A stretch of DNA of 64,000 nucleotides from Bacillus pumilus (GTDB lineage Bacteria > Bacillota > Bacilli > Bacillales > Bacillaceae). Location of the stretch: contig NZ_LT906438.1 of the NCBI RefSeq assembly GCF_900186955.1, forward strand, positions 744,001-808,000, in the 5' to 3' direction. The translations under genes were made by a program, and so were the position numbers. This document shows, piece by piece, positions 1 through 8,301 of the stretch; position 1 is the stretch's first letter, and every line of letters starts with the position of its first letter. Below the pieces are notes generated by a model that saw only the letters and a list, made by a program, of their open reading frames with translations, did no database searches and was not told the DNA's origin.

Positions 1-1
1 C

Positions 2-613
2 CATATATCCACCTCGTCTGTCCTTCGCTTTTGCCGAAAAGTAAATTGTGAAGGCTTTTCAGAGTTTAAAGTGAAGCTCAAAATGTATTTAGAAGCAGAG
101 CAGACACCAACTTTAAAAAGCACCCAGCACTTTCTATATGAATTTATTGAACGTACACTAAAAGGGGACTTTGAAGGGAAGATTAAAGAGGCAGCAAGAC
201 TCATTGCCGATGCAAAAAATGTGCTGTTTATTGGCACTGGCAGCTCTGGTATTTTGGCGCAGTATGGGGCAAGGTACTTTTCAAGTCTTGAGAAATTTTC
301 ATTTTACATCAATGATCCGTTTTTCCCGATGAATATGCAGTATTTAGACAATAGTGTCACCATTGTGCTGTCTGTATCAGGGGAGAACAGTATTACGATT
401 GATCATATTTCGAAGTTAAAAAGAGAAGGAAGCAAAATCATTAGCATTACCAACAATCAGCACTGCACGATTTCGCGCATTTCAGATTTAAATATTGCCT
501 ATTACGTGACAGACGAACGGGTTCACCGAGCCAATATCACGACACAGACGCCAGTCGTGTATATTTTAGAAGCGATGGCCCGTGACATGTTCGCGATGTT
601 AAAAGAAAAGTAA
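2..613 (+). CDS. RpiR/MurR-family transcriptional regulator, 5' end outside window
   Basis: The reading frame is open from base 2, so the N-terminus is missing. The first ~30 visible residues (ISTSSVLRFCRKV, then GFSEFKVKL) match the recognition part of an RpiR helix-turn-helix. The rest is a SIS sugar-phosphate binding domain with the typical GTGSSG start and the LSVSGEN loop. Family members sense phosphosugars and control sugar or amino-sugar genes; the ligand here cannot be read. The first ATG at 71 lies inside the DNA-binding domain, so it is not the true start. It ends at a hairpin shared with the convergent MFS gene. Confidence 0.88.
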   Translation, partial: HISTSSVLRFCRKVNCEGFSEFKVKLKMYLEAEQTPTLKSTQHFLYEFIERTLKGDFEGKIKEAARLIADAKNVLFIGTGSSGILAQYGARYFSSLEKFSFYINDPFFPMNMQYLDNSVTIVLSVSGENSITIDHISKLKREGSKIISITNNQHCTISRISDLNIAYYVTDERVHRANITTQTPVVYILEAMARDMFAMLKEK

Positions 614-614
614 A

Positions 615-648
615 AGAGCCGCTGCATGAATCAGCTGCTCTCTTTTTT
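615..648. terminator. bidirectional terminator
   Basis: AGAGC and GCTCT arms with an inner GCTG/CAGC pair and a T6 run on the + side lie between the convergent RpiR and MFS genes. Confidence 0.7.
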
Positions 649-1830
649 CTGCTTCATAAAAGAAAGGATGGCAATACCAGAACAGACGAGCACAAACAGA
701 CCGCCTAGCAAATACACAGACCTCGCCCCATATGCATCCGCAATCAATCCAACAAAGAAAATAGATAAACCGACAGATACAGAAGAAAGGACGTAATGAG
801 CCGAGTACACCTTTGATAAATCTTGGACAGGTGTTTCCGTTTGAAGAATGGTTTGCTGCGAAACATCACGAATTTGATAAGCAGGCCCCATCAAAATACA
901 AAGCAGCAAAGCAAGCCAAGGCAGGCTGTTCAGTGAATAGACAATAGTCAGCACTGCATAAATGAATGACCCAGCTGCCATAAAAAGAAGAAGCTGCTTT
1001 TGAATAAATTGACTCATCCATGCAGCTAAGAGCCCGCCTATTATGGCACCTGTATAATAAGCGGCATTGATAAATCCCCACCAATCCTCACTTTCGTTTA
1101 AATCTTGTGTGACAAAGGCAAGCGTAATTGCCCCAATCCACACAGCGCCTGCTATATTTTCACACACATCCATAAAGGTCAGGGTGCGAATTGTTTTATT
1201 TGTCCAAATGATCGTCCAGCCATCCTTGAAACTGTTCATCTTATTTGCTTTTCGAACGGTGTCTTCTTGCTTAAGAAGAGGAAATAAAGGGATGAAAAAT
1301 AAATAAGACAACACAATCATCAAACAAGTGATCCACATTAAATAAAAGGGACCAATGAACAGAACGAGCATTCCAGTAAACGAATAGCCGGCAATTTGAA
1401 CCGTTTGTTGAAAAATGGAGGCTGTACTGTTCGCTTTCACAAGCTGATTTTCTGGCACAAGCATCGGCATGATGGCCTGCAATAAAGGGCTAATGAACCC
1501 GCCTGTGATGGAAATGAGAATGAGCGCACCAAACAGCCAAATCATATGCTGCTGAAAGAAATGAAATTGAGCTGTAAACACGATGAGCATCCCAAGACGT
1601 AAAAGCGGGACCCATTTCAACAGCCGGCCCGCTTGATAGTGATCTGCCAAAACAGGAGAGATGAGCCCAGCTAATAGCTGGCATAGCGTTCTTATTAACG
1701 GAAATAAAGCCGCATACGCAACAGATTGTGTATCTTGATAGATCACAAATGTGATCGTCATGACAAATAGAATATCACTTAGCATGAGAAGGCTTTTACT
1801 GCCTGTATAGTACCAAAACTTGTTTCCCAT
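631..1830 (-). CDS. MFS transporter
   Basis: A 399-residue protein with about 12 hydrophobic segments, an MFS permease of unknown substrate in the cytoplasmic membrane. I chose the ATG giving MGNKFWYYTGSK because an AAGGAG site lies 10 bases upstream; the reading frame stays open 47 codons further, but that extension is hydrophilic and has no ribosome site. An AxxDxxGARS-type motif near the C-terminus (DAYGARSVYLLGG) is MFS-like. It is convergent with the RpiR gene. It may be an efflux protein; nothing nearby names a substrate. Confidence 0.8.
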   Translation of the reverse strand: MGNKFWYYTGSKSLLMLSDILFVMTITFVIYQDTQSVAYAALFPLIRTLCQLLAGLISPVLADHYQAGRLLKWVPLLRLGMLIVFTAQFHFFQQHMIWLFGALILISITGGFISPLLQAIMPMLVPENQLVKANSTASIFQQTVQIAGYSFTGMLVLFIGPFYLMWITCLMIVLSYLFFIPLFPLLKQEDTVRKANKMNSFKDGWTIIWTNKTIRTLTFMDVCENIAGAVWIGAITLAFVTQDLNESEDWWGFINAAYYTGAIIGGLLAAWMSQFIQKQLLLFMAAGSFIYAVLTIVYSLNSLPWLALLLCILMGPAYQIRDVSQQTILQTETPVQDLSKVYSAHYVLSSVSVGLSIFFVGLIADAYGARSVYLLGGLFVLVCSGIAILSFMKQKKESS

Positions 1831-1975
1831 ATCCAACCGGCTCCTTTTCAAAAACAAGTTCAGTATAGCATGGTGAAGAAGGACCCAGTGGCTTTTCATT
1901 GAAAAATACATCTTAAGGATGAGAGGATTGTGATAAGCTAAATGAAAGACATCGTAAGGAAAGGGGTTCAAATCA

Positions 1976-2455
1976 ATGAAAGTACTGCCAGCACATGAAT
2001 TCTTGAATCAGCACAGCATCCCATATGAGATCAAAACATTTTCTGCCGAAACAGAAAAGGGAGCAGCAAATGTAGCGGCAGCCCTTGGTTTTCGTGAAAG
2101 ACAAATGATTAAAACATTGATTTTTGAAACAGGAGAAGGGGAGCAGCTGCTTGTGATGGTTGGCGCTGACCAGCATATTAAGTCAGGGAAACTAAAGAAA
2201 GCGGCCGGCTCCCGTAATATTAAAATGGCTTCACCGGAGAAGGTTCTTGAAGTGACGGGCTATCGAATTGGTTCGATTCCGCCGTTTTGCTGGCAGCCAG
2301 AAGGATTCCGCACCATCATCGAAGCTTCGCTATTAGAGGAAGAAGTATTAGGTGTTGGAGCAGGTGAATGGGGAAATGAAATACTGATCACACCAGAACA
2401 ATTAGTGAAAGCCTCAAAGGCTGTACCGTATGACATCGTGCAGCCAGCAGAATAG
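1976..2455 (+). CDS. ywhH: YbaK/EbsC-family aminoacyl-tRNA deacylase-like protein
   Basis: 159 residues with the YbaK/ProX fold. This family hydrolyses mischarged tRNAs such as Cys- or Ala-tRNA(Pro). Visible family features are the early KTLIFE strand, the conserved IKSGKLKKAAG lysine stretch, and GSIPPF ahead of the active-site loop. It resembles B. subtilis YwhH in length and sequence. An AAAGGGG ribosome site precedes the ATG. It stands alone and ends in a strong hairpin. The substrate is inferred from the family only. Confidence 0.8.
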   Translation: MKVLPAHEFLNQHSIPYEIKTFSAETEKGAANVAAALGFRERQMIKTLIFETGEGEQLLVMVGADQHIKSGKLKKAAGSRNIKMASPEKVLEVTGYRIGSIPPFCWQPEGFRTIIEASLLEEEVLGVGAGEWGNEILITPEQLVKASKAVPYDIVQPAE

Positions 2456-2491
2456 AAAAAAGTGCCTGTTTCTCATGCAGGCACTTTTTTA
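2456..2491. terminator. bidirectional terminator
   Basis: Perfect AGTGCCTG / CAGGCACT stem with A5 before and T6 after it, so it can serve both converging genes. It overlaps the last codons of the LysR gene. Confidence 0.85.
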
Positions 2492-3397
2492 ATTTGCAGT
2501 AGGCTCCTTAAATGGACCGATATCTTTCATTTGCAGGAAGGCATCCACGGTTCTATTCTCTTCAAGATCATTCGCCCGTTTGCAGATCACAACAGGTCTG
2601 ACGATTTCTATGCCTTCGATATATACACGCCCAATCTCTTTCCGCTTGAGACTGCCTTGAACCGCATCACGGGGAACAAGTGTGATCCCATAGCCAGCTT
2701 TAATCATTTGAATCGCTTCATGAACACCGCTGAATTGTAAATCAACAGTCGGTTTTTTAATTCCTTTCGAGGTGAACAGGGAAAAGAGCTTATCTCTAGT
2801 GGAGCTGCCTTCTTCACGCATTAAAAAGGGCTCCTGACTCAGGTGCTCTAGCGGAACGGTTTTTCCGTTCAACAGATGGTCTGCTGGCACAATAAAATCA
2901 TAGCTTAAATTCGTCAAATGAGAGGTAACGATCTCCTCATGATGCAAATCTTCAATTACAGCGATGGCGACATCTGATTCATATTGAAGCAGGCTCTCTA
3001 TCACTTGAGCGGAATTTCCGCTTTTTAATTCGATTTCTGTCTGTGGTGATGACGTTTTAAAAGCAGCCAGCCAATCAGGCAGTAAAAAGTTGAGTGGTAC
3101 ATAGGTAGAACCGATGCGGAGGCGCCCCTTCTTCCCGTTTTGTAATAGCGTGATCTGATATTCTGCTTCCTTTTCAGCCTCAAACACTTGCCGGGCATAA
3201 GGATACAGCATCTTTCCCATTTCTGTGAGCGCAATGCCCCGACCGTTTCGTTTAAAAAGGCGAAACCCGATCTCTCGTTCAATGCTTCTAAGCTGAGCCG
3301 TCACAGCTGGCTGTGTCAAAGATAGTGCGTCGGCAGTTTGTGTGACGCTTTTTGTCTCTGCGACCTTTGCAAAAATCCGAAGGGCATGTAAATTCAA
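2489..3397 (-). CDS. LysR-family transcriptional regulator
   Basis: 302 residues: an N-terminal winged helix-turn-helix (residues ~1-60, AALSLTQPAVTAQLRSIE type) followed by a periplasmic-binding-like effector domain (~90-295). I place the start at a TTG giving LNLHALRIF, the usual LysR beginning, because AGGTGG sits 7 bases before it; another in-frame TTG lies 18 bases upstream. It is divergent from an MFS exporter gene, the common arrangement for a LysR regulator and its target, so it probably controls that gene and itself. The effector is unknown. Confidence 0.85.
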   Translation of the reverse strand: MNLHALRIFAKVAETKSVTQTADALSLTQPAVTAQLRSIEREIGFRLFKRNGRGIALTEMGKMLYPYARQVFEAEKEAEYQITLLQNGKKGRLRIGSTYVPLNFLLPDWLAAFKTSSPQTEIELKSGNSAQVIESLLQYESDVAIAVIEDLHHEEIVTSHLTNLSYDFIVPADHLLNGKTVPLEHLSQEPFLMREEGSSTRDKLFSLFTSKGIKKPTVDLQFSGVHEAIQMIKAGYGITLVPRDAVQGSLKRKEIGRVYIEGIEIVRPVVICKRANDLEENRTVDAFLQMKDIGPFKEPTAN

Positions 3398-3456
3398 CTT
3401 CGCACCACCTATCAATTATTTTGATAAAACAATCAAAAACATTCATTAGATTTATT

Positions 3457-3472
3457 ATAAGGCATCCCTTAT
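3457..3472. promoter_or_regulatory. inverted repeat between divergent LysR and MFS genes
   Basis: ATAAGG-catc-CCTTAT is a perfect 6+6 dyad in the ~100-bp divergent region. It is a candidate operator for the LysR protein, although it is not an exact T-N11-A box. Confidence 0.4.
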
Positions 3473-3500
3473 CGTAAAGGTAGCGAAGGGGGAAGAAAAA

Positions 3501-4700
3501 ATGGATCGTCGTCAAAAGCAAGTTGTGTCAATATCGCTCATCACAGCATTTGCACTTATTGGGGATTCAATGCTCTATATTGTTCTCCCGGTCTATTGGA
3601 AAGAGATTGGTTTATCATCCATTTGGGAGGTCGGGTTACTGCTGTCCATCAACCGATTCATTCGTATCCCGCTAGCACCTGTCGTATGGTGGCTCTATCG
3701 CTATATCCCAATGAAGACGGGTGTATTGATCGCGATTTTGATCGCGTCAGTGACCACGATATTATATGGGATGAGCGGCTTTTGGCTGCTGCTTATCTGC
3801 CGCTGCGCATGGGGTCTCGCTTGGACATTACTCCGAATGAGCGGGATGAGGGTTTTGGCTGAAATGGACGAAGGCTCACAAGGACATTTGACGGGGCTTT
3901 ATAATGGGCTTTACCGGCTTGGCAGTTTATTTGGCATGTTATTTGGCGGAATCTTTGCTAGCTTGATCGGCTTCCAGTCCATGACGCTAGTCTTTGGTTT
4001 ACTTACATTGATGGGATGCATTTTTTATGTATCGTTGGATGAAATTGAAAAGAGAGAAGGCACGCAGGTGTATCATGGCATCAAACAAAAGTGGTTTACA
4101 CGAGATGTTGTAAAAGTACTGATAACAGGCATGCTGATCGCACTGATCATTCAAGGTTTATTCGCATCCACGCTGAGTCATGTCATTGAAGCAAAGATTG
4201 ACCAGGATCAATTGACTCTGTTTGGCTTTGTCATCGGAGCTTCGGCTTTAAGCGGTGTGATTCAAGCAATTAGGTGGGGATGGGAACCATTTGTAGCACC
4301 GAGAACGGGCAAATGGTTTGATCGGCTTGTGATGAAGGAACGAATGCTATGCTGGATGTTTCTTTCATTTGGAGGGCTCAGTTTTCTTGGGGTCATGCTG
4401 AAGGTAAGCGGCTGGTTCCTATTGATGCTGCTTTTGATTCAGCTGCTGGCAACGATTGTAACAACGTTCACCGATACACTTGCCTTTCAAAAAGCCTCTG
4501 CTCAAACAGATAAGAACCGCTTTCTCGCCAGCTATTCTTTTGTTCAAGATATGGGGGCTGCTTTAGGGCCTTTGTGCGGGTATACATTGATTCAGTTTTT
4601 CGGAACAAACAGCGTCTTTTGGTTGATGCTCATCATAAGCTTAATGCTTGTCAGCATGTGGATAAGAGGCGGGCAGCATGTTTCTTCTAGTGCAGTGTAA
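3501..4700 (+). CDS. MFS transporter, probable LysR target
   Basis: 399 residues with about 12 membrane segments, an MFS permease. The ribosome site is GGGGGAAG 6 bases before the ATG. The N-half has the LYNGLYRLGSLFGMLFGG segment typical of motif C antiporters, which suggests export rather than uptake. It is read divergently from the LysR gene and is the likely target of that regulator. The substrate is not known. No partner gene follows in the same direction. Confidence 0.8.
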   Translation: MDRRQKQVVSISLITAFALIGDSMLYIVLPVYWKEIGLSSIWEVGLLLSINRFIRIPLAPVVWWLYRYIPMKTGVLIAILIASVTTILYGMSGFWLLLICRCAWGLAWTLLRMSGMRVLAEMDEGSQGHLTGLYNGLYRLGSLFGMLFGGIFASLIGFQSMTLVFGLLTLMGCIFYVSLDEIEKREGTQVYHGIKQKWFTRDVVKVLITGMLIALIIQGLFASTLSHVIEAKIDQDQLTLFGFVIGASALSGVIQAIRWGWEPFVAPRTGKWFDRLVMKERMLCWMFLSFGGLSFLGVMLKVSGWFLLMLLLIQLLATIVTTFTDTLAFQKASAQTDKNRFLASYSFVQDMGAALGPLCGYTLIQFFGTNSVFWLMLIISLMLVSMWIRGGQHVSSSAV

Positions 4701-4716
4701 AAAATAAAGCGTCATA

Positions 4717-4755
4717 TAAAAAAACTGCCTCATGCAGCTGATCGCAGGAGGCAGT
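4717..4755 (-). terminator. terminator of the DUF3900-like gene
   Basis: On the minus strand ACTGCCTC / GAGGCAGT pair across a 16-base loop and are followed by a T7 run. Confidence 0.75.
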
Positions 4756-4764
4756 CATATTCTC

Positions 4765-5844
4765 TTATTCTAAGTCTGAATCGTAGGCTTTTTGCGTGAG
4801 CTGGCTGACAACCTCTTTTAATCCATTTGGTTTATGGAATTCTACAGGTGTGCTTCCTTTTTCGAAGACAATTTGGTCTGCTTCGACGAGCACGACATAT
4901 CGATTGTTGACCTTCGCAATATGGATCGAGTGGCCAAAGTCCGCTAGAAGCCCTTTGATTTCTGTTTCACCTAGACGCATTTTCATTGTGATATCAGGGG
5001 TTTGTTCCACAATGTGAGAAGCTGCTAGTGTGACCTGTTCTGTATCGAGTGTTTCTCTAATTTCTCGTTTTTCACTCGCTTCCCATACTTCAAGATCCTC
5101 TTCGAACTGCTTTAATTCTTCACTTTCATCCTGTAATGTTTCAAATACTTGTTCCTGCACCATGTTCATGACCTGTGATTTCATGATTTCAGGCATAGAT
5201 TCTCCGTATTCGACGAATTTCAGAAAGTCCTCAAAATAACGAGCATGTGAGGATTGGTGAATTTTCACTTCAGCTTCCTCTGTCATGCTCTCTTCTGGCA
5301 TAAAAGGGTATTGAATTGATTTCATGTTTTTTGTTGTAATAGCCATTTCTACTTTTTTGATCAAGGTAGATGTATCAGCGATAGAAGCAACTTTCTGTTC
5401 AAAATCGCATTTCATAATAAAGACAAAGGAGTCATCGAAGTACTTTTTAGGAACGGCAGACGCAACTAAAAAAACGCCGCCTCTGACAGCACTTGTATCT
5501 AAATACGTGCGAACAAACTGTTCACTGCATTCATTAAATACTTCTTTTGTATCGGCAAATCTCGTCTGATGAAATAAATTGTAGTTTGGATTTGAATCGA
5601 GTTCATGACCGGGTTCGACAATGAACCGGCCAATTTTGGTTGGTACTTGTTCAGATTTAGGGTGTCTGTCCACTTTTCGTTTGACGATTTTTTTTAGCTC
5701 ACCATCTAAAAAGTCCTTCAGCTCACTTTGTTCAAATTCCTCTTGATCTAATGTTTGATAATGCTTGAACCGTTTATTTGCTTGTTCATCTTTGCCTTCG
5801 ATTTCTACGACAAAGAATGATAGAAAACGTATCGTAAAATCCAT
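4765..5844 (-). CDS. DUF3900-like protein of unknown function
   Basis: 359 residues, soluble, acidic, no signal peptide or membrane segment. The sequence (start MDFTIRFLSFFVVEIEGKDE, a mid-region rich in Glu and coiled-coil-like residues ~230-270) resembles a Bacillus family I recall as DUF3900, which has some likeness to nucleoid-associated NdpA proteins; this assignment is tentative. A good sigma-A promoter lies just upstream (TTGACG, 17 bp, TATACT). A perfect Fur box sits further upstream, but its distance from this promoter makes direct control uncertain. Confidence 0.6.
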   Translation of the reverse strand: MDFTIRFLSFFVVEIEGKDEQANKRFKHYQTLDQEEFEQSELKDFLDGELKKIVKRKVDRHPKSEQVPTKIGRFIVEPGHELDSNPNYNLFHQTRFADTKEVFNECSEQFVRTYLDTSAVRGGVFLVASAVPKKYFDDSFVFIMKCDFEQKVASIADTSTLIKKVEMAITTKNMKSIQYPFMPEESMTEEAEVKIHQSSHARYFEDFLKFVEYGESMPEIMKSQVMNMVQEQVFETLQDESEELKQFEEDLEVWEASEKREIRETLDTEQVTLAASHIVEQTPDITMKMRLGETEIKGLLADFGHSIHIAKVNNRYVVLVEADQIVFEKGSTPVEFHKPNGLKEVVSQLTQKAYDSDLE

Positions 5845-5880
5845 TGATTGGTCACCACTTTTTCTTCTTCGGATATGTTG

Positions 5881-5909
5881 AGTATAGAAAAAGGAGTGAA
5901 AATCGTCAA
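5881..5909 (-). promoter_or_regulatory. sigma-A promoter of the DUF3900-like gene
   Basis: Read on the minus strand: TTGACG, 17-bp spacer, TATACT. The start point would be ~30 bases before the ATG. Confidence 0.7.
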
Positions 5910-5964
5910 CGAATGGAGAAATATCGTGTCATTATTTCCCGAGAAATGTTTAATGAAAAACACT

Positions 5965-5979
5965 TGATAATAATTATCA
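5965..5979. promoter_or_regulatory. Fur box (perfect 7-1-7)
   Basis: TGATAATAATTATCA is the exact Bacillus Fur 7-1-7 motif. It lies about 90-100 bases upstream of the predicted start point of the DUF3900-like gene and just downstream of the DUF1540 gene. A second dyad, ATCATTCT-tgat-AGAATGAT, overlaps its right edge. No classic iron gene is adjacent. Confidence 0.65.
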
Positions 5980-5997
5980 TTCTTGATAGAATGATAA

Positions 5998-6026
5998 AAG
6001 AAAAGAAGGAACCTGCTAGTTCCTTC
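5998..6026 (-). terminator. terminator of the DUF1540 gene
   Basis: GAAGGAAC / GTTCCTTC stem with a T-rich tail (TTTTCTTTT) on the minus strand. Confidence 0.75.
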
Positions 6027-6042
6027 ATCTCAGAAAAATCAC

Positions 6043-6192
6043 TTATTTTGTTTCAAATGTTTCGCAATCAGTTTCAGCATTGCGAGTCACATCAGTCATT
6101 GTGTTTTTACCAATTTTAATGGTAGAAGCTGTACAGCTGTTATCCGCCCAAAAACGGCAAGAGTTCACTTCACAAAGTACGTTTTGTGCCAT
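6043..6192 (-). CDS. small DUF1540 Cys-motif protein
   Basis: 49 residues, MAQNVLCEVNSCRFWADNSC then ...ETDCETFETK. The four cysteines in C-x4-C-x7-C and a late Cys, with the CRFWADNSC core, are the DUF1540 signature, probably a small metal-binding fold. The ribosome site GGAGGTG 7 bases before the ATG and its own terminator make it a real gene although it is short. DUF1540 proteins are common in spore formers; the role is unknown. Confidence 0.85.
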   Translation of the reverse strand: MAQNVLCEVNSCRFWADNSCTASTIKIGKNTMTDVTRNAETDCETFETK

Positions 6193-6347
6193 GGGAATTC
6201 ACCTCCGTGATTCATATTGAGAATGAAGCAAGCTGCCACTTGAATTCATTCCATCTAGTAGTCTCTTGATAAAAAGAGGCTGTTTGTGCTGTTGATGCAC
6301 ATGTTTATCATACCATCTACCCTGATAATATACAATTTAAACTTTGA
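6193..6347. other. intergenic region with no gene found
   Basis: AT-rich stretch between the DUF1540 gene and the orphan terminator. It must hold the DUF1540 promoter on the minus strand. I see no ORF with a ribosome site on the + strand. Confidence 0.5.
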
Positions 6348-6379
6348 AAGAGCGAGAATACAAATCTCGCTCTTTTTTT
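6348..6379 (+). terminator. orphan + strand terminator
   Basis: AAGAGCGAG / CTCGCTCTT, 9-bp perfect stem, followed by T7 on the + strand only. No + strand gene lies upstream for more than 1.6 kb, so it may end a small RNA or act as an insulator for the yfn operon. Confidence 0.6.
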
Positions 6380-6476
6380 ATTTGTAAAAATAGTTAAATG
6401 CTAGGTGGCACCCTCTCTCATTTCGACATATAAATAGAGTAGATTCAAAACCTGATGTCGGACAAAGTATGAGGGT

Positions 6477-6504
6477 ACATGCACTGATTTTTCGCATAAA
6501 GATA
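6477..6504 (+). promoter_or_regulatory. candidate sigma-K promoter of yfnHGFED
   Basis: AC, 16 bases, then CATAAAGATA about 45 bases before the yfnH start. This resembles the sigma-K pattern (AC ... CATAnnnTA) with one extra base in the -10 element, and fits the known late-sporulation expression of this operon in B. subtilis. A second weaker CATATAAATA lies ~70 bases upstream. Confidence 0.4.
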
Positions 6505-6548
6505 AGGTTTTCAATCAAAAATTTTTCATAGAGAGATGAGGGGAGAAG

Positions 6549-7313
6549 ATGAAAGCAGTCATTCTCTGCGGAGGAAAGGGAACGAGAATGAGTGAGGTCA
6601 CACAAGCGCTTCCTAAACCACTTGCTATGATCGGAGATCGGCCTATTCTATGGCATATTATGAAAATCTATCAGTATTACGGAGTAGATGAGTTTATCTT
6701 ATTGCTTGGATATAAAGGAGAGAAGATCAAAGAGTATTTCCTGAACTACGACTGGCGGCATCACAGCATGAAGCTAGATATGGCGACAGGGGAGATGAAA
6801 CTTTTAGGAAAGTCAGAGAACTGGAAAATCACTTTTTTAGATACAGGCGAGAATACGATGACAGGCGGACGGTTAAAGCAGGCACAGGACTTCATTGGGG
6901 ATGAGACATTTATGATGACGTATGGTGATGGACTTGCCAATGTCAATATGTTTCATCTGCTGAAGCGTCATCAGGATCTTGGGGCAGCTGCGACTGTCAC
7001 AGGAATTGAAAAGAAGTCACAGTACGGGACGTTGAAGGTATATAACGGGATGGCACAATCCTTCTCTGAGAAGACAGACAGTATCGGGATGATCAATGGA
7101 GGATTTTTTGTGTTGTCTCCAAAGGTATTTGACTATTTGACAGACGATGATCAATGCGTGTTTGAAGCGGAGCCTCTTCAAAATCTGGCGAATGATGGAG
7201 AGCTTGCGGTTTATGAGCACCACGGATTTTGGACAGCGATCGATACGTATAAGAACCTGAAGGAAATCAATGGCATGTGGACAAATGGAAAACAACCATG
7301 GAAGGTTTGGTGA
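6549..7313 (+). CDS. yfnH: glucose-1-phosphate cytidylyltransferase
   Basis: 254 residues. The N-terminus [16 protein letters not shown] is the nucleotidyltransferase signature loop, and [18 protein letters not shown] and the YGDGLANV metal site are typical of RfbF enzymes, which make CDP-glucose from CTP and glucose-1-phosphate in the cytoplasm. It is the first gene of five that match B. subtilis yfnHGFED in order and size. That operon builds the glycan of the outer spore surface. A GGGGAG site precedes the ATG. The gene ends 4 bases before yfnG, so the two are co-transcribed. Confidence 0.92.
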   Translation: MKAVILCGGKGTRMSEVTQALPKPLAMIGDRPILWHIMKIYQYYGVDEFILLLGYKGEKIKEYFLNYDWRHHSMKLDMATGEMKLLGKSENWKITFLDTGENTMTGGRLKQAQDFIGDETFMMTYGDGLANVNMFHLLKRHQDLGAAATVTGIEKKSQYGTLKVYNGMAQSFSEKTDSIGMINGGFFVLSPKVFDYLTDDDQCVFEAEPLQNLANDGELAVYEHHGFWTAIDTYKNLKEINGMWTNGKQPWKVW

Positions 7314-7317
7314 CGGC

Positions 7318-8289
7318 ATGAGCGGATTTTGGAATGGGAAAAACGTATTTGTGACTGGATGTACAGGACTATTGGGAAGCTATCTCGTCAAGGAATTGAT
7401 TGATCAAGGGGCAAACGTGACGGGACTTGTGCGTGATCAGGTGCCTCGATCGAATTTATATCAAGGCAGTCAATTTGAAAAGATGAATGTGGTGCAAGGT
7501 GCATTGGAGGATATGCAAACGATTGAACGTGCGTTAGGAGAATACGAAATTGATACTGTCTTCCATTTGGCGGCGCAGGCCATTGTTGGGGTCGCAAATA
7601 GACACCCTGTTTCTACATTTGAAGCCAATATTTTAGGGACATGGAATGTACTCGAGGCGTGCAGAAGACAGCCGCTGATCAAACGAGTCATCGTGGCATC
7701 AAGTGACAAAGCATACGGCGATCAGGAACAGCTTCCATACGATGAAGACATGCCGCTAAATGCGAAACATCCGTATGATGTATCAAAGAGCTGTGCAGAT
7801 TTAATTTCTCACACGTATTACAACACATATGGTCTTCCAGTTTGTATTACGCGCTGCGGCAATTTATACGGGGGCGGGGATTTAAATTTCAACAGAATCA
7901 TTCCGCAAACCATCCAGCTTGTGCTAGAAGGAGAAGCGCCGGAAATTAGAAGTGACGGGACATTTATTCGTGATTATTTCTACATTGAAGATGCGGTTAA
8001 GGCTTATTTGTTGCTAGCTGAGAAGATGGAGGAAAAAGGGCTCGCTGGAGAAGCCTTTAACTTTAGTAATGAAATTCAGCTGACGGTTCTTGAGCTCGTG
8101 GATAAGATTTTAAAGGCAATGGGCAGTGAACTGAAGCCTCGTATTTTAAACCAAGGAACGCATGAGATAAAGCATCAATATTTGTCGGCAGAAAAGGCGA
8201 GAAAGCTGCTTGATTGGAAGCCAGACTACTCGATTGATGAAGGTTTAGAGAAGACGATTGAATGGTACCGCGAATTCTTTCAAAAATAG
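7318..8289 (+). CDS. yfnG: CDP-glucose 4,6-dehydratase-like SDR enzyme
   Basis: 323 residues, extended short-chain dehydrogenase. Visible are the NAD motif GCTGLLGS (residues ~13-20), the SSDKAYG active-site serine region, the catalytic YDVSKS pair and the [14 protein letters not shown] and [14 protein letters not shown] stretches characteristic of CDP-glucose 4,6-dehydratases. It would convert CDP-glucose made by YfnH to the 4-keto-6-deoxy sugar. The start [14 protein letters not shown] follows the yfnH stop closely; the frame is open further upstream inside yfnH but that part has no homologous look. Confidence 0.88.
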   Translation: MSGFWNGKNVFVTGCTGLLGSYLVKELIDQGANVTGLVRDQVPRSNLYQGSQFEKMNVVQGALEDMQTIERALGEYEIDTVFHLAAQAIVGVANRHPVSTFEANILGTWNVLEACRRQPLIKRVIVASSDKAYGDQEQLPYDEDMPLNAKHPYDVSKSCADLISHTYYNTYGLPVCITRCGNLYGGGDLNFNRIIPQTIQLVLEGEAPEIRSDGTFIRDYFYIEDAVKAYLLLAEKMEEKGLAGEAFNFSNEIQLTVLELVDKILKAMGSELKPRILNQGTHEIKHQYLSAEKARKLLDWKPDYSIDEGLEKTIEWYREFFQK

Positions 8290-8301
8290 AGGTGTAAGTA
8301 G

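Noticed and set aside
2462..2740. 92-codon ORF on the + strand inside the LysR gene
   Set aside because: Antisense shadow starting within the terminator stem; no family resemblance.
5844..6119. 91-codon ORF on the + strand
   Set aside because: It runs antisense over the DUF1540 gene, has no ribosome site and low-complexity sequence.
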